A DNA stretch of 64,000 nucleotides from Synechocystis sp. PCC 7509 (GTDB taxonomy: Bacteria; Cyanobacteriota; Cyanobacteriia; Cyanobacteriales; Chroococcidiopsidaceae). Positions 51,701 through 61,357 of the stretch are shown here, in pieces. The notes below the pieces were generated by a model, which saw only the letters and a list, made by a program, of their open reading frames with translations, searched no databases and was not told the origin of the DNA. Position 1 is the stretch's first letter; each line of letters opens with the position of its first letter. Both the position numbers and the translations under genes were made by a program. The DNA lies in contig NZ_ALVU02000001.1 of assembly GCF_000332075.2 (NCBI RefSeq), positions 2,244,324 through 2,308,323 of the forward strand, read 5' to 3'.

Positions 51701-53565
51701 TCTCCTAATTTTGGCGCTGTACGCTGGCTTGGATCTAATAATCCTAAAGCATTATCTAATGTTAAAACTTCTTGACTATCTGCCAAGATTGTATCTAAAA
51801 GTTGCTTTTCTGTATCGGTTTGTTTTGGGTGCTGTAATTGATATTTTTGGGCTAGAGTGCGAGATTCTGCAACCAGGCGATTCTTCGCCACCATTTGACA
51901 CAAAAGTTCTAATCCAGCTTGACGTTGCAATAAATTTGCATTTAATAATCTTTGTGCTGAAGACTTCGCATCTGTATCTGATTGATTGAGTAATAACTGT
52001 AATAATCCGCGCCGTAAATCCCCAGACTTGCGAGTTAGTAGGCCTTCTAACTCTATTGCTTCGGCGGGAGTAATTGTACAATTAGCTAAATTTTGTAAAA
52101 CTTGCGATCGCACCCAACTACTATTATCACCAATGAGCGAAAGCAAAGTTTGCCTAATCTCTGCATCCCAAGGTTGAATTATTGCTAATTTGTAAGCAAT
52201 AGACGAGCGATCGCTACTGCTGCAAACCGATAAGTATGGTATTAGTCGTTTAGGCGATCGCGTACCCAAGTTATAAACTAAAGCGGATGCTACACTTTCT
52301 TTACTTACAGAAATTGTCATCCAATCCCAAACTAACGGCTCTAAAACTTTAGTTTTGCTAGGAAAATTGGGAATAATGCGTTCTAATCTTTCAAATAAAT
52401 CTTTTTCTTGAATACTGCTGCTAATCAATACTCTAAGTGCCGTAGCAACTACTCGTAAATCTTCATCATTTAAAGCAGGTAATAGAGCAATTTGGGCTTC
52501 ATTTATTCCCAATTGAGCTAATAAATGTGCCGCGACAAACCGCCGCTCGACAATTGGATCGTTTAATAACTTACTAGCTGATGAAGTAGCTAAAACTGCA
52601 TCATTAAAGGCAATTGTCCATAAAGCTAAATAAACAGTCTGAGCATTATTACTTTCTAAAGCTGCGGTTTGTTCTGCGGGATTTTCTAAAAACAGTGAAA
52701 CTTGTTCTAATATTTCCTTAACTATCCGATTATTAACTGATTCCCAACCAAAACCAAACCAAACATCTACCGCCCTAACCGTAGCGCTAAACCGAGTTAA
52801 ATCCTGTTCTATCAATAAGCGCAACATTCGCCGAAAAGCATCAGGATGAGCCTCATCAATAGTTTCTAAAATAGTTTGCCTTAAACCTTCTTGACGCTGT
52901 GCCGCCAATAATAAATTCTCTACAAAAGTCCAGCCATCAGCACGATTGGCGATTAATAAAGCACGGGTAACATGGCGACCCATTGCCCCTATTTCGTGTT
53001 CGCCTCTCCCGGAATCTAAGAGTATCTCAAAAACCTGATTTCCTTGTTCAGAATTACTATTGATTGCCACCGCAAACAAAATTCCTAACGCCTCGCTTGT
53101 ATAGCCTAAATAAGGAGTCCAAGCAGCAAACCAAGTTATATCTTGCTCGTAACCTTCGACAGTAGAAAGTAACTGATTGAACCATTGGCAACGAGCTATA
53201 TTATGAATTTCTGGCTTGTTGGGTGCGCGAAATGATTTGCGTTGCCAGCCTATTTGATAAGGCGAATATGAAAACAATTGCCATGCTGATTCTATGTATA
53301 AATAAATTTGCGGAAACAGTGACTCAAAAATGTTTAATCGTTCCTCAGCACTCAAAATATTAAGTTGATTAAAAGCTTTATCTTTCGCTTCATACCTGGT
53401 CTGATAGTCCGTATACGGTTGACCATTACTATCGCGCTCTAAAATAGCAAAAACTATTTCTTTTAATGTTTCTGGTAACTTGTTAGCACTAGCAACTTTA
53501 GTTTCTATCCAATCAGGAATGTAAAAAGTTTTTAGTTGTTCTTTAGCGTATTCTGGGTTTAACAT
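48703..53565 (-). CDS. Giant DUF5724/DUF4132-type protein, 1620 residues
   Basis: A very long soluble protein. Residues about 250-620 are an array of HEAT-like helical repeats (for example RRFVAAHLLAQLGINEAQIA, LPALNDEDLRVVATALRVLI). The N-terminal two-thirds match the DUF5724 pattern and the end (about 1300-1620: LEKLVFIGENVIGYPVQQGR, RTISHRYAGHQVNSRQALAL, GVHRQPGGYLCIVPVHSQH) matches DUF4132, the domain of E. coli MolR/YehI. These large proteins have no established biochemistry. There is no membrane segment. The ATG at 53563-53565 has an AGGAGG site six bases upstream and follows the stop of a small protein by one base. Confidence 0.8.
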   Translation of the reverse strand: MLNPEYAKEQLKTFYIPDWIETKVASANKLPETLKEIVFAILERDSNGQPYTDYQTRYEAKDKAFNQLNILSAEERLNIFESLFPQIYLYIESAWQLFSYSPYQIGWQRKSFRAPNKPEIHNIARCQWFNQLLSTVEGYEQDITWFAAWTPYLGYTSEALGILFAVAINSNSEQGNQVFEILLDSGRGEHEIGAMGRHVTRALLIANRADGWTFVENLLLAAQRQEGLRQTILETIDEAHPDAFRRMLRLLIEQDLTRFSATVRAVDVWFGFGWESVNNRIVKEILEQVSLFLENPAEQTAALESNNAQTVYLALWTIAFNDAVLATSSASKLLNDPIVERRFVAAHLLAQLGINEAQIALLPALNDEDLRVVATALRVLISSSIQEKDLFERLERIIPNFPSKTKVLEPLVWDWMTISVSKESVASALVYNLGTRSPKRLIPYLSVCSSSDRSSIAYKLAIIQPWDAEIRQTLLSLIGDNSSWVRSQVLQNLANCTITPAEAIELEGLLTRKSGDLRRGLLQLLLNQSDTDAKSSAQRLLNANLLQRQAGLELLCQMVAKNRLVAESRTLAQKYQLQHPKQTDTEKQLLDTILADSQEVLTLDNALGLLDPSQRTAPKLGDVTQPRLFATPAAQACLESLDELIHTHRQTPIITESYQTTQEELLGNISYGFPDPNFTKPLEEDIKLLPLREVWETWWQENLSQSYDEGNLELLQILASLGQYNKSNFSDELRWKKAYKTLFIDTEKLRYPNIVQAICYWSMRSHPLPSTVVDFLLDAVTTSFKLVFQGVFVQNFNFDRNDWRYSGSLYSWFSLNQYHRSFFALDWNNAQQTRFWQLLRWLDEPEPTPQARRYRPALEDVLMAFSIGAATEADLIDQVLGSGIEYFRDLGQITGRKLPPNLAQYPILLEIGDRIAKRIIEIELKRGELPTVASEPALALRSLPGINNVVSLLQAFNKNKLVRGWSYDTSGKARVFSHLIRISFPKDGETPQDFATQVKAANIGQQQLIELAIYAPQWANYVESALKWRSFAQAVWWIHAHTKDDNWQVEQEIRETWNAQISEQTPLTGQDLLNGAVDIDWFTRVYQALKAERWEALDNAAQYASGGSGHKRAQLFADAMLGKVEKVELVNRVTQKRNQDALRVLGLLPLAKGKKRDKDLLERYQIIQEFLRTSRQFGSQRQASEKLAVSIALENLARNAGYTDPMRLQWAMEAQAIADLVKQPQTVAIEDLVVALAIEQGQPKITITNNSKPLKAIPAKYKKEQSIVQLQERKQDITRQASRMRLSLEQAMCRGDRFTAEELQQLCTHPVLAPMLEKLVFIGENVIGYPVQQGRFLQSYDRGLTPTGNISLRIAHPYDLLGTNLWHLWQQDCFQNQRQQPFKQVFRELYILTTTERSDRTISHRYAGHQVNSRQALALLGQRGWISQPEEGVRRTFHEFDLSVWLTFVDGYFSPTEVEGLTIEGVQFTRRGEWKPLELNQVSPLVFSEVMRDLDLVVSVAHQGGVDPEATASTVEMRSALLRETCRLLQITNVKLENSHALIEGHLGSYSVHLGSAGVHRQPGGYLCIVPVHSQHRDRIFLPFADNDPKTAEVISKVLLLSRDREIKDPTILEQILARG

Positions 53566-53566
53566 T

Positions 53567-54001
53567 TTAGCCTCCTACAAGCGGTACTAAACGCAAGAAC
53601 AAAAGTTCGCTATTGGGATTAACGATAATTTGGCTATCTAATTTATGTTGTTGAATATCGTCAACAAAAACAAAATACAATCCATCTTCAAAGGACTGCA
53701 ACGCATTACCTACAGCGATTTGTGAGTCTACTCCTTGGTTTAAATCCTCGCCGCCCATATTTACTTTACCAAGCAAAACTTTTTGCTCAATTTCTGCTTT
53801 AGTAAATACCTTTACTAATCTTCTTTGTTCTTGACGAGTTTGGAAGGCTTCAACTTCGGTTAAAACAATCTGCGTGAGTAAAATTCGTAGAGTCAGGACT
53901 TCGCCACCTTCGCCTATACTTGGTGGCAATGGTACGCGCCAATCGGTGAATAAAGGCTTGGAACGCCCTAAAACCTTACCTGCAACAGTAATTGTAGACA
54001 T
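53567..54001 (-). CDS. Small conserved protein paired with the DUF5724/DUF4132 giant
   Basis: A 144-residue soluble protein, mostly beta-rich: MSTITVAGKVLGRSKPLFTD, then TLRILLTQIVLTEVEAFQTR, QRRLVKVFTKAEIEQKVLLG, and a closing strand SELLFLRLVPLVGG. No domain is recognised. Its TAA is one base before the ATG of the 1620-residue gene, and the latter's ribosome site lies inside this gene, so translation is coupled and the two very likely work together. Confidence 0.7.
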   Translation of the reverse strand: MSTITVAGKVLGRSKPLFTDWRVPLPPSIGEGGEVLTLRILLTQIVLTEVEAFQTRQEQRRLVKVFTKAEIEQKVLLGKVNMGGEDLNQGVDSQIAVGNALQSFEDGLYFVFVDDIQQHKLDSQIIVNPNSELLFLRLVPLVGG

Positions 54002-54089
54002 AGTTAGACTAAGGAATTTGCAATCAATAGTCTAACTTACGCAAATTTTATTTCTGGGGACTATAGCGTTTTATTAACCTGGTAATTAA

Positions 54090-54110
54090 AGACGTAGCAC
54101 TGCTACGTCT
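54090..54110. repeat. Perfect 21-bp palindrome, repeat family A relative
   Basis: AGACGTAGCA, one C, then TGCTACGTCT. Same GACGT-GCACTGC-ACGTC design as the pyrE-end copy at 17189-17219, with TCTCTAC extension on the right. Lies between the small-protein start and the antiporter stop, so it may also end the antiporter transcript. Confidence 0.75.
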
Positions 54111-54118
54111 CTACAAAT

Positions 54119-56452
54119 CTACATATCTCGCCAACTATCCATCGGCAAATACTCTAATAAGGTTTCCGATTCAATGGCTTTGACAATGGGTACGGCGGGT
54201 ATAACTTTACTTATAGCGCCGGGATTAACCAGTTGCTCTAATTGATTTAAACCAGAGAAGCCGCCACATAGTAACAACTGATCTCCGGCTTGCAAGTGCA
54301 TACTACCATCAGGAAAACGCATAAACTTACCATCGCGGCGGATGGCTTGAATTTGCACTGCATACTGACGGCGGATATCAAGCTCGGCGAGACTTTGCCC
54401 CACGGCTGGACTATTATTAGCTACAAATAACCAATGACAAGGATTGTTTTCTGCGGGGAGCGTCGCTGCACCGTTGGCTAATTCATCAAAAGCGGCTAAC
54501 TCGTCACCTTCCCCAACTATTAATAAGCGATCGCCTTCTTCCAAAATTGTCTTACTATCGGGATAATCCAATTCCTCACCATTTGCCCTTCTTACCGCCA
54601 TTAAGCTTACTCCCGTCAAGTAACGCATATCTGCTTCCTCGATAGTCATTCCGGTAAGTGGAGAGCCTTCGGGCAATGCGTACCAACGCCTGTTCATATC
54701 TTGAGTAGCTTGTTCTAATTCTCTTGCTACTTGCGCTGGCGATCGCTCTGGGCGTAAATCTAAGTAATGGCGATCGCGGATTTCTTTGATTTCTAACTGC
54801 ATTGTACTCGCCGATAAGCCCATTTTAGTTAGCAAATGATTGGCTAATTCCAAACTTGCCTCAAATTCTGGCTGTACGACTTCCTGCGCTCCCAATTGGT
54901 AAAAAGTTTCAATATCTTTATCATGATTTGCCCTTACTACCAAGTCTAAGTCGGGAGATAATTCTAAAGCCCGTTTTAAGCACAGCCGCGTACTCATGGG
55001 ATCGGGTAAAGTTATGGCTAAAGATTTGGCTCTTTCTACCCCCGCCGTTTCTAAGACGTGAAAACTTGCCGCATTGCCATAAACGTAAGATACCCCCGCC
55101 TCGCGCAACTGCTGAATCCGGCTTTCGGATTGCTCAATTACAACGATTGGATAGCCGTGTTCTTGAACTAACTTAACTAAATTGCGCCCTACACGCCCGT
55201 AACCGCAAACTATTATGTGATTTTGCTGGGGTAATTCCTCCGATGCGGCGATCGCTACATCTCCCGCTTCAATTAAAGTTCTTAACCAAGGCAATTCAAG
55301 GATTTTCGGTACTAAACGCAATACAAACGGCGTTAATACAAGAGTTACAGCCGTTGTTCCCAAAATTAATAAGTACACGCGGCGAGAAACTAAGCCCATT
55401 GATAGCCCTTCACTGGCTAAAACAAAGGAAAATTCCCCAATTTGCGCCAGTCCAAAACCTACCATCAAAGCAGTTTTCCAGGGATAGCCAAATACTTTTA
55501 CGAGCGGAGTAACGATCGCAAACTTGCCGAGAAATACCAATAATACTAATCCCAAAATCAACTCTAGGTTTTGCCACAAAAAGAACGGATCGATTAGCAT
55601 CCCAATCGCCGCAAAAAATAAAGTTGCAAAAATATCTCGCAAAGGCTCTACATAAGTTAAAGTTTGGTCTGCGTATTCCACCTCCGAAATCATCAATCCA
55701 GCGACAAAAGCGCCCATTTCAATTGATAATCCCAAATGCTCCGTAAGCAACGCAATTCCCAAACACAGCGCCACTACACCTAATAAAAATAGTTCTTTAC
55801 TCTCAGTTTTAGCGAACAACCTCAATAGGGGTGGAATCAGCCAAATCCCCGCTACCACTGCTCCGGCGGCAAATAAGCCAATTTTAATTAATGCTGTACC
55901 TACAGCTATACCAATGGTTTCCGGTGGCTGCTCTAAAGCAGGTAAAACCGCCAGCATTAGCCCTAATGCTAAATCTTGAACTACCAACATCCCCAACATA
56001 ACTTGACCATGGGGCGTTTCAGTTTCGTTGCGCTCCATCAAGCATTTCAACACAACGGCGGTAGAGGAAAGCGATAAAATTGCCCCTAAAAATACTCCTT
56101 GCGCTGGAGAACTTACCCATCCCACACCTACCGATACAATAGCTGTACCGATAATAGTTAAGACAATTTGCAAACCCCCGCCACCTAGACTTATTAGTTG
56201 AACTTTTTTTAATTCCGCCAGGGAAAACTCCACTCCCAAAGCAAATAATAAAAAGGCAACGCCAAATTGGGCTAAAGTTTCTACTTGGATTAATTCTTTA
56301 ATTAGTCCTAATCCCGCCGGCCCGATTATCATGCCCCCCACAAGATAACCTAGTAAAACTGGTTGGCGAAACAATGCTGCTAATAATCCCCCTGCCGCCG
56401 ACACTGCAAGGACTAACACTAGGTCGATAATTAGTCTAAAATCTTCTTGCAC
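54119..56452 (-). CDS. KefB-type cation:proton antiporter with TrkA-N and two TrkA-C domains
   Basis: A 777-residue CPA2 antiporter. Residues about 1-385 form 12 membrane helices of the Na+/H+ exchanger fold (GYLVGGMIIGPAGLGLIKEL, LLFALGVEFSLAELKKVQ). Residues about 408-525 are an NAD-binding RCK domain (HIIVCGYGRVGRNLVKLVQE). Two RCK_C/TrkA-C modules follow at about 590-660 and 680-750. Such proteins move K+ or Na+ against H+ and are gated by nucleotides; they act in pH and salt homeostasis at the plasma or thylakoid membrane. The specific ion is not deducible. Confidence 0.93.
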   Translation of the reverse strand: MQEDFRLIIDLVLVLAVSAAGGLLAALFRQPVLLGYLVGGMIIGPAGLGLIKELIQVETLAQFGVAFLLFALGVEFSLAELKKVQLISLGGGGLQIVLTIIGTAIVSVGVGWVSSPAQGVFLGAILSLSSTAVVLKCLMERNETETPHGQVMLGMLVVQDLALGLMLAVLPALEQPPETIGIAVGTALIKIGLFAAGAVVAGIWLIPPLLRLFAKTESKELFLLGVVALCLGIALLTEHLGLSIEMGAFVAGLMISEVEYADQTLTYVEPLRDIFATLFFAAIGMLIDPFFLWQNLELILGLVLLVFLGKFAIVTPLVKVFGYPWKTALMVGFGLAQIGEFSFVLASEGLSMGLVSRRVYLLILGTTAVTLVLTPFVLRLVPKILELPWLRTLIEAGDVAIAASEELPQQNHIIVCGYGRVGRNLVKLVQEHGYPIVVIEQSESRIQQLREAGVSYVYGNAASFHVLETAGVERAKSLAITLPDPMSTRLCLKRALELSPDLDLVVRANHDKDIETFYQLGAQEVVQPEFEASLELANHLLTKMGLSASTMQLEIKEIRDRHYLDLRPERSPAQVARELEQATQDMNRRWYALPEGSPLTGMTIEEADMRYLTGVSLMAVRRANGEELDYPDSKTILEEGDRLLIVGEGDELAAFDELANGAATLPAENNPCHWLFVANNSPAVGQSLAELDIRRQYAVQIQAIRRDGKFMRFPDGSMHLQAGDQLLLCGGFSGLNQLEQLVNPGAISKVIPAVPIVKAIESETLLEYLPMDSWRDM

Positions 56453-56652
56453 AAGCTTTATTAAAAAGAATATTAAGGTATATTAATTTACTGTAAAGCT
56501 TTTTTAGCAAAGATTTCAAGCAGATCGGGGACTAACTTTAGGAACGGGGATCGCTTAAGAAATGCGATCGCATGACGACAAAATCTCCCATGCGTAAAAA
56601 CAACTCATGGCATAATGATCGCAACGTGCGTAAATTAGCTTAATTATTGAAA

Positions 56653-57786
56653 ATGTCTAAATCCGCTATCTTAGTCCTTGCTGATGGCACAACTTATCGC
56701 GGTTTATCCTTTGGGGCAACAGGAACTACCATCGGAGAAGTAGTTTTTAATACCGGAATGACAGGCTATCAAGAAGTATTGACCGATCCCAGCTATCGCG
56801 GTCAAATGATAGTTTTTACTTATCCCGAACTTGGCAATACTGGCTGTAATGACGAAGACGAAGAATCAAGGGGCCCACAGGTAAGAGGAGCGATCGCCCG
56901 CAATGTATGCGATCGCCCCAGCAATTGGCGCTCCACCAGCAGTTTGTCCGACTACCTCAAAAAGCACAACATCCCCGGAATCTACGGCATTGACACCCGC
57001 GCCTTGACTCGAAAAATCCGCGTATTAGGGGCAATGAATGGCGGTATTTCAACAGAACTTGACGAAACCGATTTACTAGAATTGATCCAAACAGCGCCGG
57101 ATATGGCAGGCTTAAACTTAGTACGGGAAGTTACGACAACAAAAGTTTACGAATGGTCAGAGGTCACTACTAATGTGTGGGAATTTAAACCCGCAACTGA
57201 ACCAATAATCGAAAAACAACTAACCGTTGTCGCCCTTGATTTTGGAATTAAACGCAATATTTTACGGCGACTAGCTAGTTACGGTTGTCGGGTAATTGTA
57301 GTTCCCGCAAGTACGCCCGCCGAGGAAATTATGAAATACAACCCGGATGGCATATTTCTTTCCAACGGCCCCGGAGATCCCGCCGCAAATATTGAAGGGA
57401 TAGAAACAACTAAAGCCTTACTAACTAGCCAAAAACCTGTATTTGGTATTTGTATGGGGCATCAAATTTTAGGGTTATCTTTGGGCGCTCAAACTTACAA
57501 ACTTAAATTTGGGCATCGCGGCTTAAACCAACCTGCGGGTTTAGAGCAAAAAGTAGAAATTACTAGCCAAAACCATAGTTTTGCTCTCGATCCTGATTCT
57601 TTGCTCAATGCAGACGTAGAAATTACTCATCTCAACTTAAACGATCGCACCGTTGCCGGATTAAAGCACAAAACCTTACCAATGTTTTCGGTGCAGTACC
57701 ACCCCGAAGCAAGTCCTGGACCCCACGATGCTGATTATTTATTTGAGCAATTTGTCACCTCAATGCGGACAAGTAGAGACGTTTAA
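56653..57786 (+). CDS. carA: Carbamoyl-phosphate synthase small (glutaminase) subunit
   Basis: A 377-residue subunit that delivers ammonia from glutamine to CarB for arginine and pyrimidine synthesis. I start at the ATG at 56653; a TTG six bases upstream is in frame. The N-domain has [20 protein letters not shown]; the class I glutaminase has the nucleophile Cys in [15 protein letters not shown], and His and Glu in [13 protein letters not shown]. CarB is not in the window. Confidence 0.97.
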   Translation: MSKSAILVLADGTTYRGLSFGATGTTIGEVVFNTGMTGYQEVLTDPSYRGQMIVFTYPELGNTGCNDEDEESRGPQVRGAIARNVCDRPSNWRSTSSLSDYLKKHNIPGIYGIDTRALTRKIRVLGAMNGGISTELDETDLLELIQTAPDMAGLNLVREVTTTKVYEWSEVTTNVWEFKPATEPIIEKQLTVVALDFGIKRNILRRLASYGCRVIVVPASTPAEEIMKYNPDGIFLSNGPGDPAANIEGIETTKALLTSQKPVFGICMGHQILGLSLGAQTYKLKFGHRGLNQPAGLEQKVEITSQNHSFALDPDSLLNADVEITHLNLNDRTVAGLKHKTLPMFSVQYHPEASPGPHDADYLFEQFVTSMRTSRDV

Positions 57787-57890
57787 TAGCATATCTGTTA
57801 AATTTCTGGCAGATTGCACAAATTTTTTGTGCAAACTTATGGGTAATTGGTAATTGGTAAAAACAATAACGGAGAATCACGGTAACTAAC

Positions 57891-59282
57891 ATGGTAAATT
57901 TGACACCCAATTCTAGTTTTAGTTTGACGCTACGCTTAGAAATTCCTAACCGTGTGGGAATGCTGGCAAGTGTAACAGGTGCGATCGCATCCTGTGGCGG
58001 CAATCTCGGTCAAATCGACCTAATCGAGCAAACCCGCGAGGTTTCAATCCGCGATATTACAGTAGATGCAGCGAGTACCGAACACGCAGAAACAATTGTT
58101 GAATCTATTAAAGTTTTACCTGACATTAAATTAATAGATGTCTACGATCGCACTTTTAATTTGCATCGCGGTGGCAAAATTAGCATCACCAGCCGTATTG
58201 CAATTAAAAGCTTGGCAGATTTGGCAATGGCTTACACTCCAGGCGTGGGTAGAATTTGTATGGCGATTTCTCAAGATCCCGAACAGGCTTACCATTTAAC
58301 CATTAAACAAAATACTGTGGCGATCGTTACCGATGGTAGCGCGGTACTAGGTTTAGGTAATTTGGGCCCAGAGGCGGCTTTGCCAGTCATGGAAGGTAAG
58401 GCGATGCTGTTTAAAGAATTTGCGGGGATTGATGCTTTTCCGATTTGCCTAGCTAGTCAAGACACCCAAACCATTGTCGAAACTGTCAAGCAAATTGCCC
58501 CAGTTTTTGGCGGGGTAAATTTGGAAGATATCGCCGCCCCCCGGTGCTTTGAAATTGAAAAGCTACTGCGCGAACAATTAAATATTCCCGTTTTCCATGA
58601 CGACCAACACGGTACGGCAATTGTAACTTTAGCGGCGTTAATTAATGCCCTAAAACTGGTCAATAAGCCTATAGCTAAGGTAAAAATCATTATTAACGGT
58701 GCAGGGGCAGCCGGCGTTGCGATCGCCCGATTGCTGAAAAAAGCGGGAGCCGAAACTATTTGGATGTGCGACTCTAAAGGAATTTTGTCTACTCAGCGCC
58801 CCGATATGACCCCGGAAAAACTAGAGTTTGCGATCGATAAAATGGGTGGTTTAACGGCGGCGATGGTGGGCGCGGATGTATTTATTGGGGTTAGCGCTCC
58901 GGGGGTAGTTACACCAGAAATGGTGCGCTCCATGGCAAGCGAACCGATTGTATTTGCCATGGCAAACCCGATTCCTGAAATTCAGCCGGAACTTGTAACG
59001 GACTATGTAGCAGTAATGGCAACGGGGAGAAGCGATTATCCCAACCAAATTAATAATGTTTTGGCTTTTCCTGGGGTATTTCGCGGCGCTTTAGACTGTC
59101 GAGCCAGTACCATTACTACAACTATGTATCTAGAAGCTGCTTATGCGATCGCCTCCTTAGTCAAGCCTTCCGATCTCAACCGTCAACACATTGTCCCCTC
59201 AGTATTTGATGAGCGAGTTGTAGGTGCGGTTTCTGGTGCAGTCCAAAGAGCCGCAAGGCAAGAAGGTATTGCCGCAAATTAG
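57891..59282 (+). CDS. NAD(P)-dependent malic enzyme with N-terminal ACT domain
   Basis: A 463-residue enzyme converting malate to pyruvate and CO2. Residues about 8-85 are an ACT domain ([20 protein letters not shown]), a ligand-binding regulator typical of cyanobacterial and some bacterial forms. The catalytic part begins near 105 with [13 protein letters not shown], has [20 protein letters not shown] for the metal site and [20 protein letters not shown] for the nucleotide fold. The 105-bp spacer from carA contains no terminator, so partial readthrough is possible. Followed by an intrinsic terminator. Confidence 0.93.
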   Translation: MVNLTPNSSFSLTLRLEIPNRVGMLASVTGAIASCGGNLGQIDLIEQTREVSIRDITVDAASTEHAETIVESIKVLPDIKLIDVYDRTFNLHRGGKISITSRIAIKSLADLAMAYTPGVGRICMAISQDPEQAYHLTIKQNTVAIVTDGSAVLGLGNLGPEAALPVMEGKAMLFKEFAGIDAFPICLASQDTQTIVETVKQIAPVFGGVNLEDIAAPRCFEIEKLLREQLNIPVFHDDQHGTAIVTLAALINALKLVNKPIAKVKIIINGAGAAGVAIARLLKKAGAETIWMCDSKGILSTQRPDMTPEKLEFAIDKMGGLTAAMVGADVFIGVSAPGVVTPEMVRSMASEPIVFAMANPIPEIQPELVTDYVAVMATGRSDYPNQINNVLAFPGVFRGALDCRASTITTTMYLEAAYAIASLVKPSDLNRQHIVPSVFDERVVGAVSGAVQRAARQEGIAAN

Positions 59283-59391
59283 CCTTTTGCGATGTCGCCA
59301 AGGGAATTTAGATGGCACTACAAGCGTGAAAGAAGTTCTAGGGCGATCAAATATATAATCCTTAAGAAACTTTTAGCTCGATTATTTAAAG

Positions 59392-59420
59392 GGTAAAGGG
59401 TTGATTTCCTTTACCTTTTT
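59392..59420 (+). terminator. Intrinsic terminator of the malic enzyme gene
   Basis: GGTAAAGG pairs with CCTTTACC around an eight-base loop and is followed directly by TTTTT, 110 bp beyond the stop. Confidence 0.85.
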
Positions 59421-59855
59421 ACTTGCGAAAATTAGCATAACCCTTTTGATAGAAAGACTATAATATTTTTGTTATATGAATTATTTACAATTAGAATTGG
59501 TTAGCTACAACAGCGTCATATTTACTTAAAACTTCTTTTGACTTGAACTAGCCCTTTTTTGGATTTTCTATAGTGAAAATTGCTTTAAAAAACCTATCAA
59601 TGGGAGTGCTTGTAAATCTCTCTACAGTTAGATAACAGAAGTTAATTAAAGCAAACAAGAATGTGACCTTGGCTAGAGGTAGCGATCACTACTAAATTGT
59701 TATCGTTAGCGATTGTTGGTTAATTATCAGCTAATTTGAGCATATAACGCCAAGATTGTTATTTTTTAGATGCGATCACATTTTTATAGATGTTAAACGT
59801 AATTAAAAGATAGATTCAAAGCTTAATTTGTCTTAAAAGCTGCAAGGAGGAATTT
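59421..59855. other. Long AT-rich spacer before the lipoprotein pair
   Basis: 435 bp with no recognised gene or RNA. An AAGGAGG ribosome site at 59843-59849 precedes the GTG start of the lipoprotein at 59856. The length suggests a regulated promoter or long leader for the lipoprotein pair, but no defined operator was found. Confidence 0.45.
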
Positions 59856-60401
59856 GTGAACAAATTAACTGCTTTTTTCAAAAAACTACGGTTGCGTCAA
59901 GTCTTAACAGTATTTTTAGCTGGTGTATTGCTCGTAGTTAGTACAGCTTGTAATTCAGAACTTGCGCAAGGCGCAAACCCAAATAACCCGCCAGTTCAAG
60001 CTGGTGGAGCAAACAATCCTTATAAAAGTGGCGGCGACAAGTATACAAATTTAAAAATGTCTACAGACCCCAAGGTTAGTAAGACAGATGCTAAAGGTCA
60101 ACAATCTAATTTAGATAGCTCAATACTTCTAGCTGCAAGCGATATTCTTTATCCTGGTGCAGAAACTCCCGCCGGTAGAGCAGAAAAAGAAACCCAGTTA
60201 CCAATAAAAACTAACAAAGACTTTACAGAACCTAAAGTAGGTGGACTAAATCAACGTAATGCAGATTTAGGCGAACGCGTAGAAAATCGTGTAGAAGCTG
60301 CTAAAGATGCTTTTAAAGAAGCTGCGGGTTTTGTTAAAAATAAATCTGATGAAGCAGGAAGAAGACCAGAACTTCAAAGTAACCCGGCTTTGCACAAATA
60401 A
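59856..60401 (+). CDS. Lipoprotein, DUF6658-like, first of a pair
   Basis: A 181-residue lipoprotein from a GTG start with AAGGAGG seven bases upstream. FFKKLRLRQVLTVFLAGVLL is the basic-hydrophobic signal and STAC the lipobox (Cys near residue 32). The mature part is hydrophilic, with a long disordered Asn/Lys/Gly region and a helical, Ala/Lys/Glu-rich end (VENRVEAAKDAFKEAAGFVK). The signal region and lipobox are nearly the same as in the next gene, so the two are paralogues. Likely a cell-envelope, stress-related family; function unknown. Confidence 0.75.
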   Translation: MNKLTAFFKKLRLRQVLTVFLAGVLLVVSTACNSELAQGANPNNPPVQAGGANNPYKSGGDKYTNLKMSTDPKVSKTDAKGQQSNLDSSILLAASDILYPGAETPAGRAEKETQLPIKTNKDFTEPKVGGLNQRNADLGERVENRVEAAKDAFKEAAGFVKNKSDEAGRRPELQSNPALHK

Positions 60402-60496
60402 ACAATAAAGCGGTTGTTGCCCCAATTATTTAGGGCTAATTAATAATACTGGGGCAACTAATTAAAGGTTTAATTCAATCAAAAAACAACAGGAGT

Positions 60497-61303
60497 ATGG
60501 CTATGAACAAGATAATTAATTGGGTTAAAAAAGCTAAATTGAGTCAAATACTTATGACTTTCTTAGCCGGGGCTTTACTAATATTTACTACCGCTTGTAA
60601 CAGCGTCCAAGCTACAACACCAAATAATCGACCAAATGTTCCTTCTGGCGTACAACCAGATAAAGAATTAACATCGGGTAAAAACCCCCGTCCAGATGTT
60701 CCTAATGAAGCTACAACCAACCGCTTTCAAAAAGGAACAATGAATGATTTTAGCGACTTAGACCCTAGAGCCGAAAAAACCGAAAAAGGGATAGCCGATA
60801 AAGCCGCAGCTTTGAAAGAAAATGCCGAGCGCAACGTTATTGACCAAACCGGAAGTCTGGCAGGTAATACTAAGCGCATTCTGGATAAAAAAGGCGAAAA
60901 TGCGGAGGATTTTGGTAAAAATCTAAAAGACAATGCCGAAGGTGCTAAGAAGAAAATTCAAGGTACAGCCGATGATTTGGCAAAAGGTACAAAGCGCGGT
61001 TCGGAAAATGTTAAGGACAACACTTTAGATGCAACTAAAGGTATTAATAGAGCGGCAGAAAACACCAAGGAAACTATCAAGGCAAATACTCCCGATACTA
61101 GAGAGTTGACTAGAGACGCTAGAAAAAACATTGATAAAGCTGCTGACAATACCAAGTCCGCAGGCAAAAACTTGGTTGACGACACTCAAACAAATGTAGA
61201 GAAAACTGGTAACTTTCTACAAAACAAATTAAACCAAGCTGCTAGAAGTACGAAGCAAAATTTGGATAAAGCTGGTAATGCAGTTAAAGATGCTGTAGAT
61301 TAA
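60497..61303 (+). CDS. Lipoprotein with LEA/apolipoprotein-like helical repeats, second of a pair
   Basis: A 268-residue lipoprotein starting MAMNKIINWVKKAKLSQILM (ATG at 60497 or 60503; AGGAGT precedes). Lipobox TTAC sets the acylated Cys near residue 34. Residues about 90-268 are a chain of imperfect 11-mer-like amphipathic repeats rich in K, D, N, A and T (TKRGSENVKDNTLDATKGIN, ADNTKSAGKNLVDDTQTNVE), the composition of group 3 LEA and YtxH-like proteins linked to membrane protection under desiccation. Shares the signal with the preceding gene. Ends at a strong terminator. Confidence 0.78.
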   Translation: MAMNKIINWVKKAKLSQILMTFLAGALLIFTTACNSVQATTPNNRPNVPSGVQPDKELTSGKNPRPDVPNEATTNRFQKGTMNDFSDLDPRAEKTEKGIADKAAALKENAERNVIDQTGSLAGNTKRILDKKGENAEDFGKNLKDNAEGAKKKIQGTADDLAKGTKRGSENVKDNTLDATKGINRAAENTKETIKANTPDTRELTRDARKNIDKAADNTKSAGKNLVDDTQTNVEKTGNFLQNKLNQAARSTKQNLDKAGNAVKDAVD

Positions 61304-61317
61304 CTTAACCAGTAGTT

Positions 61318-61357
61318 AAACAGTAAAAGTCAGGACATATCCTGACTTTTACTGTTT
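61318..61357. terminator. Bidirectional hairpin between lipoprotein and larC
   Basis: An 18-bp perfect stem starting AAACAGTAAAAGTCAGGA around the loop CATA. On the + strand it is followed by AAATAACTTTTTTTT. Its last bases overlap the larC stop at 61356-61358. Confidence 0.85.
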
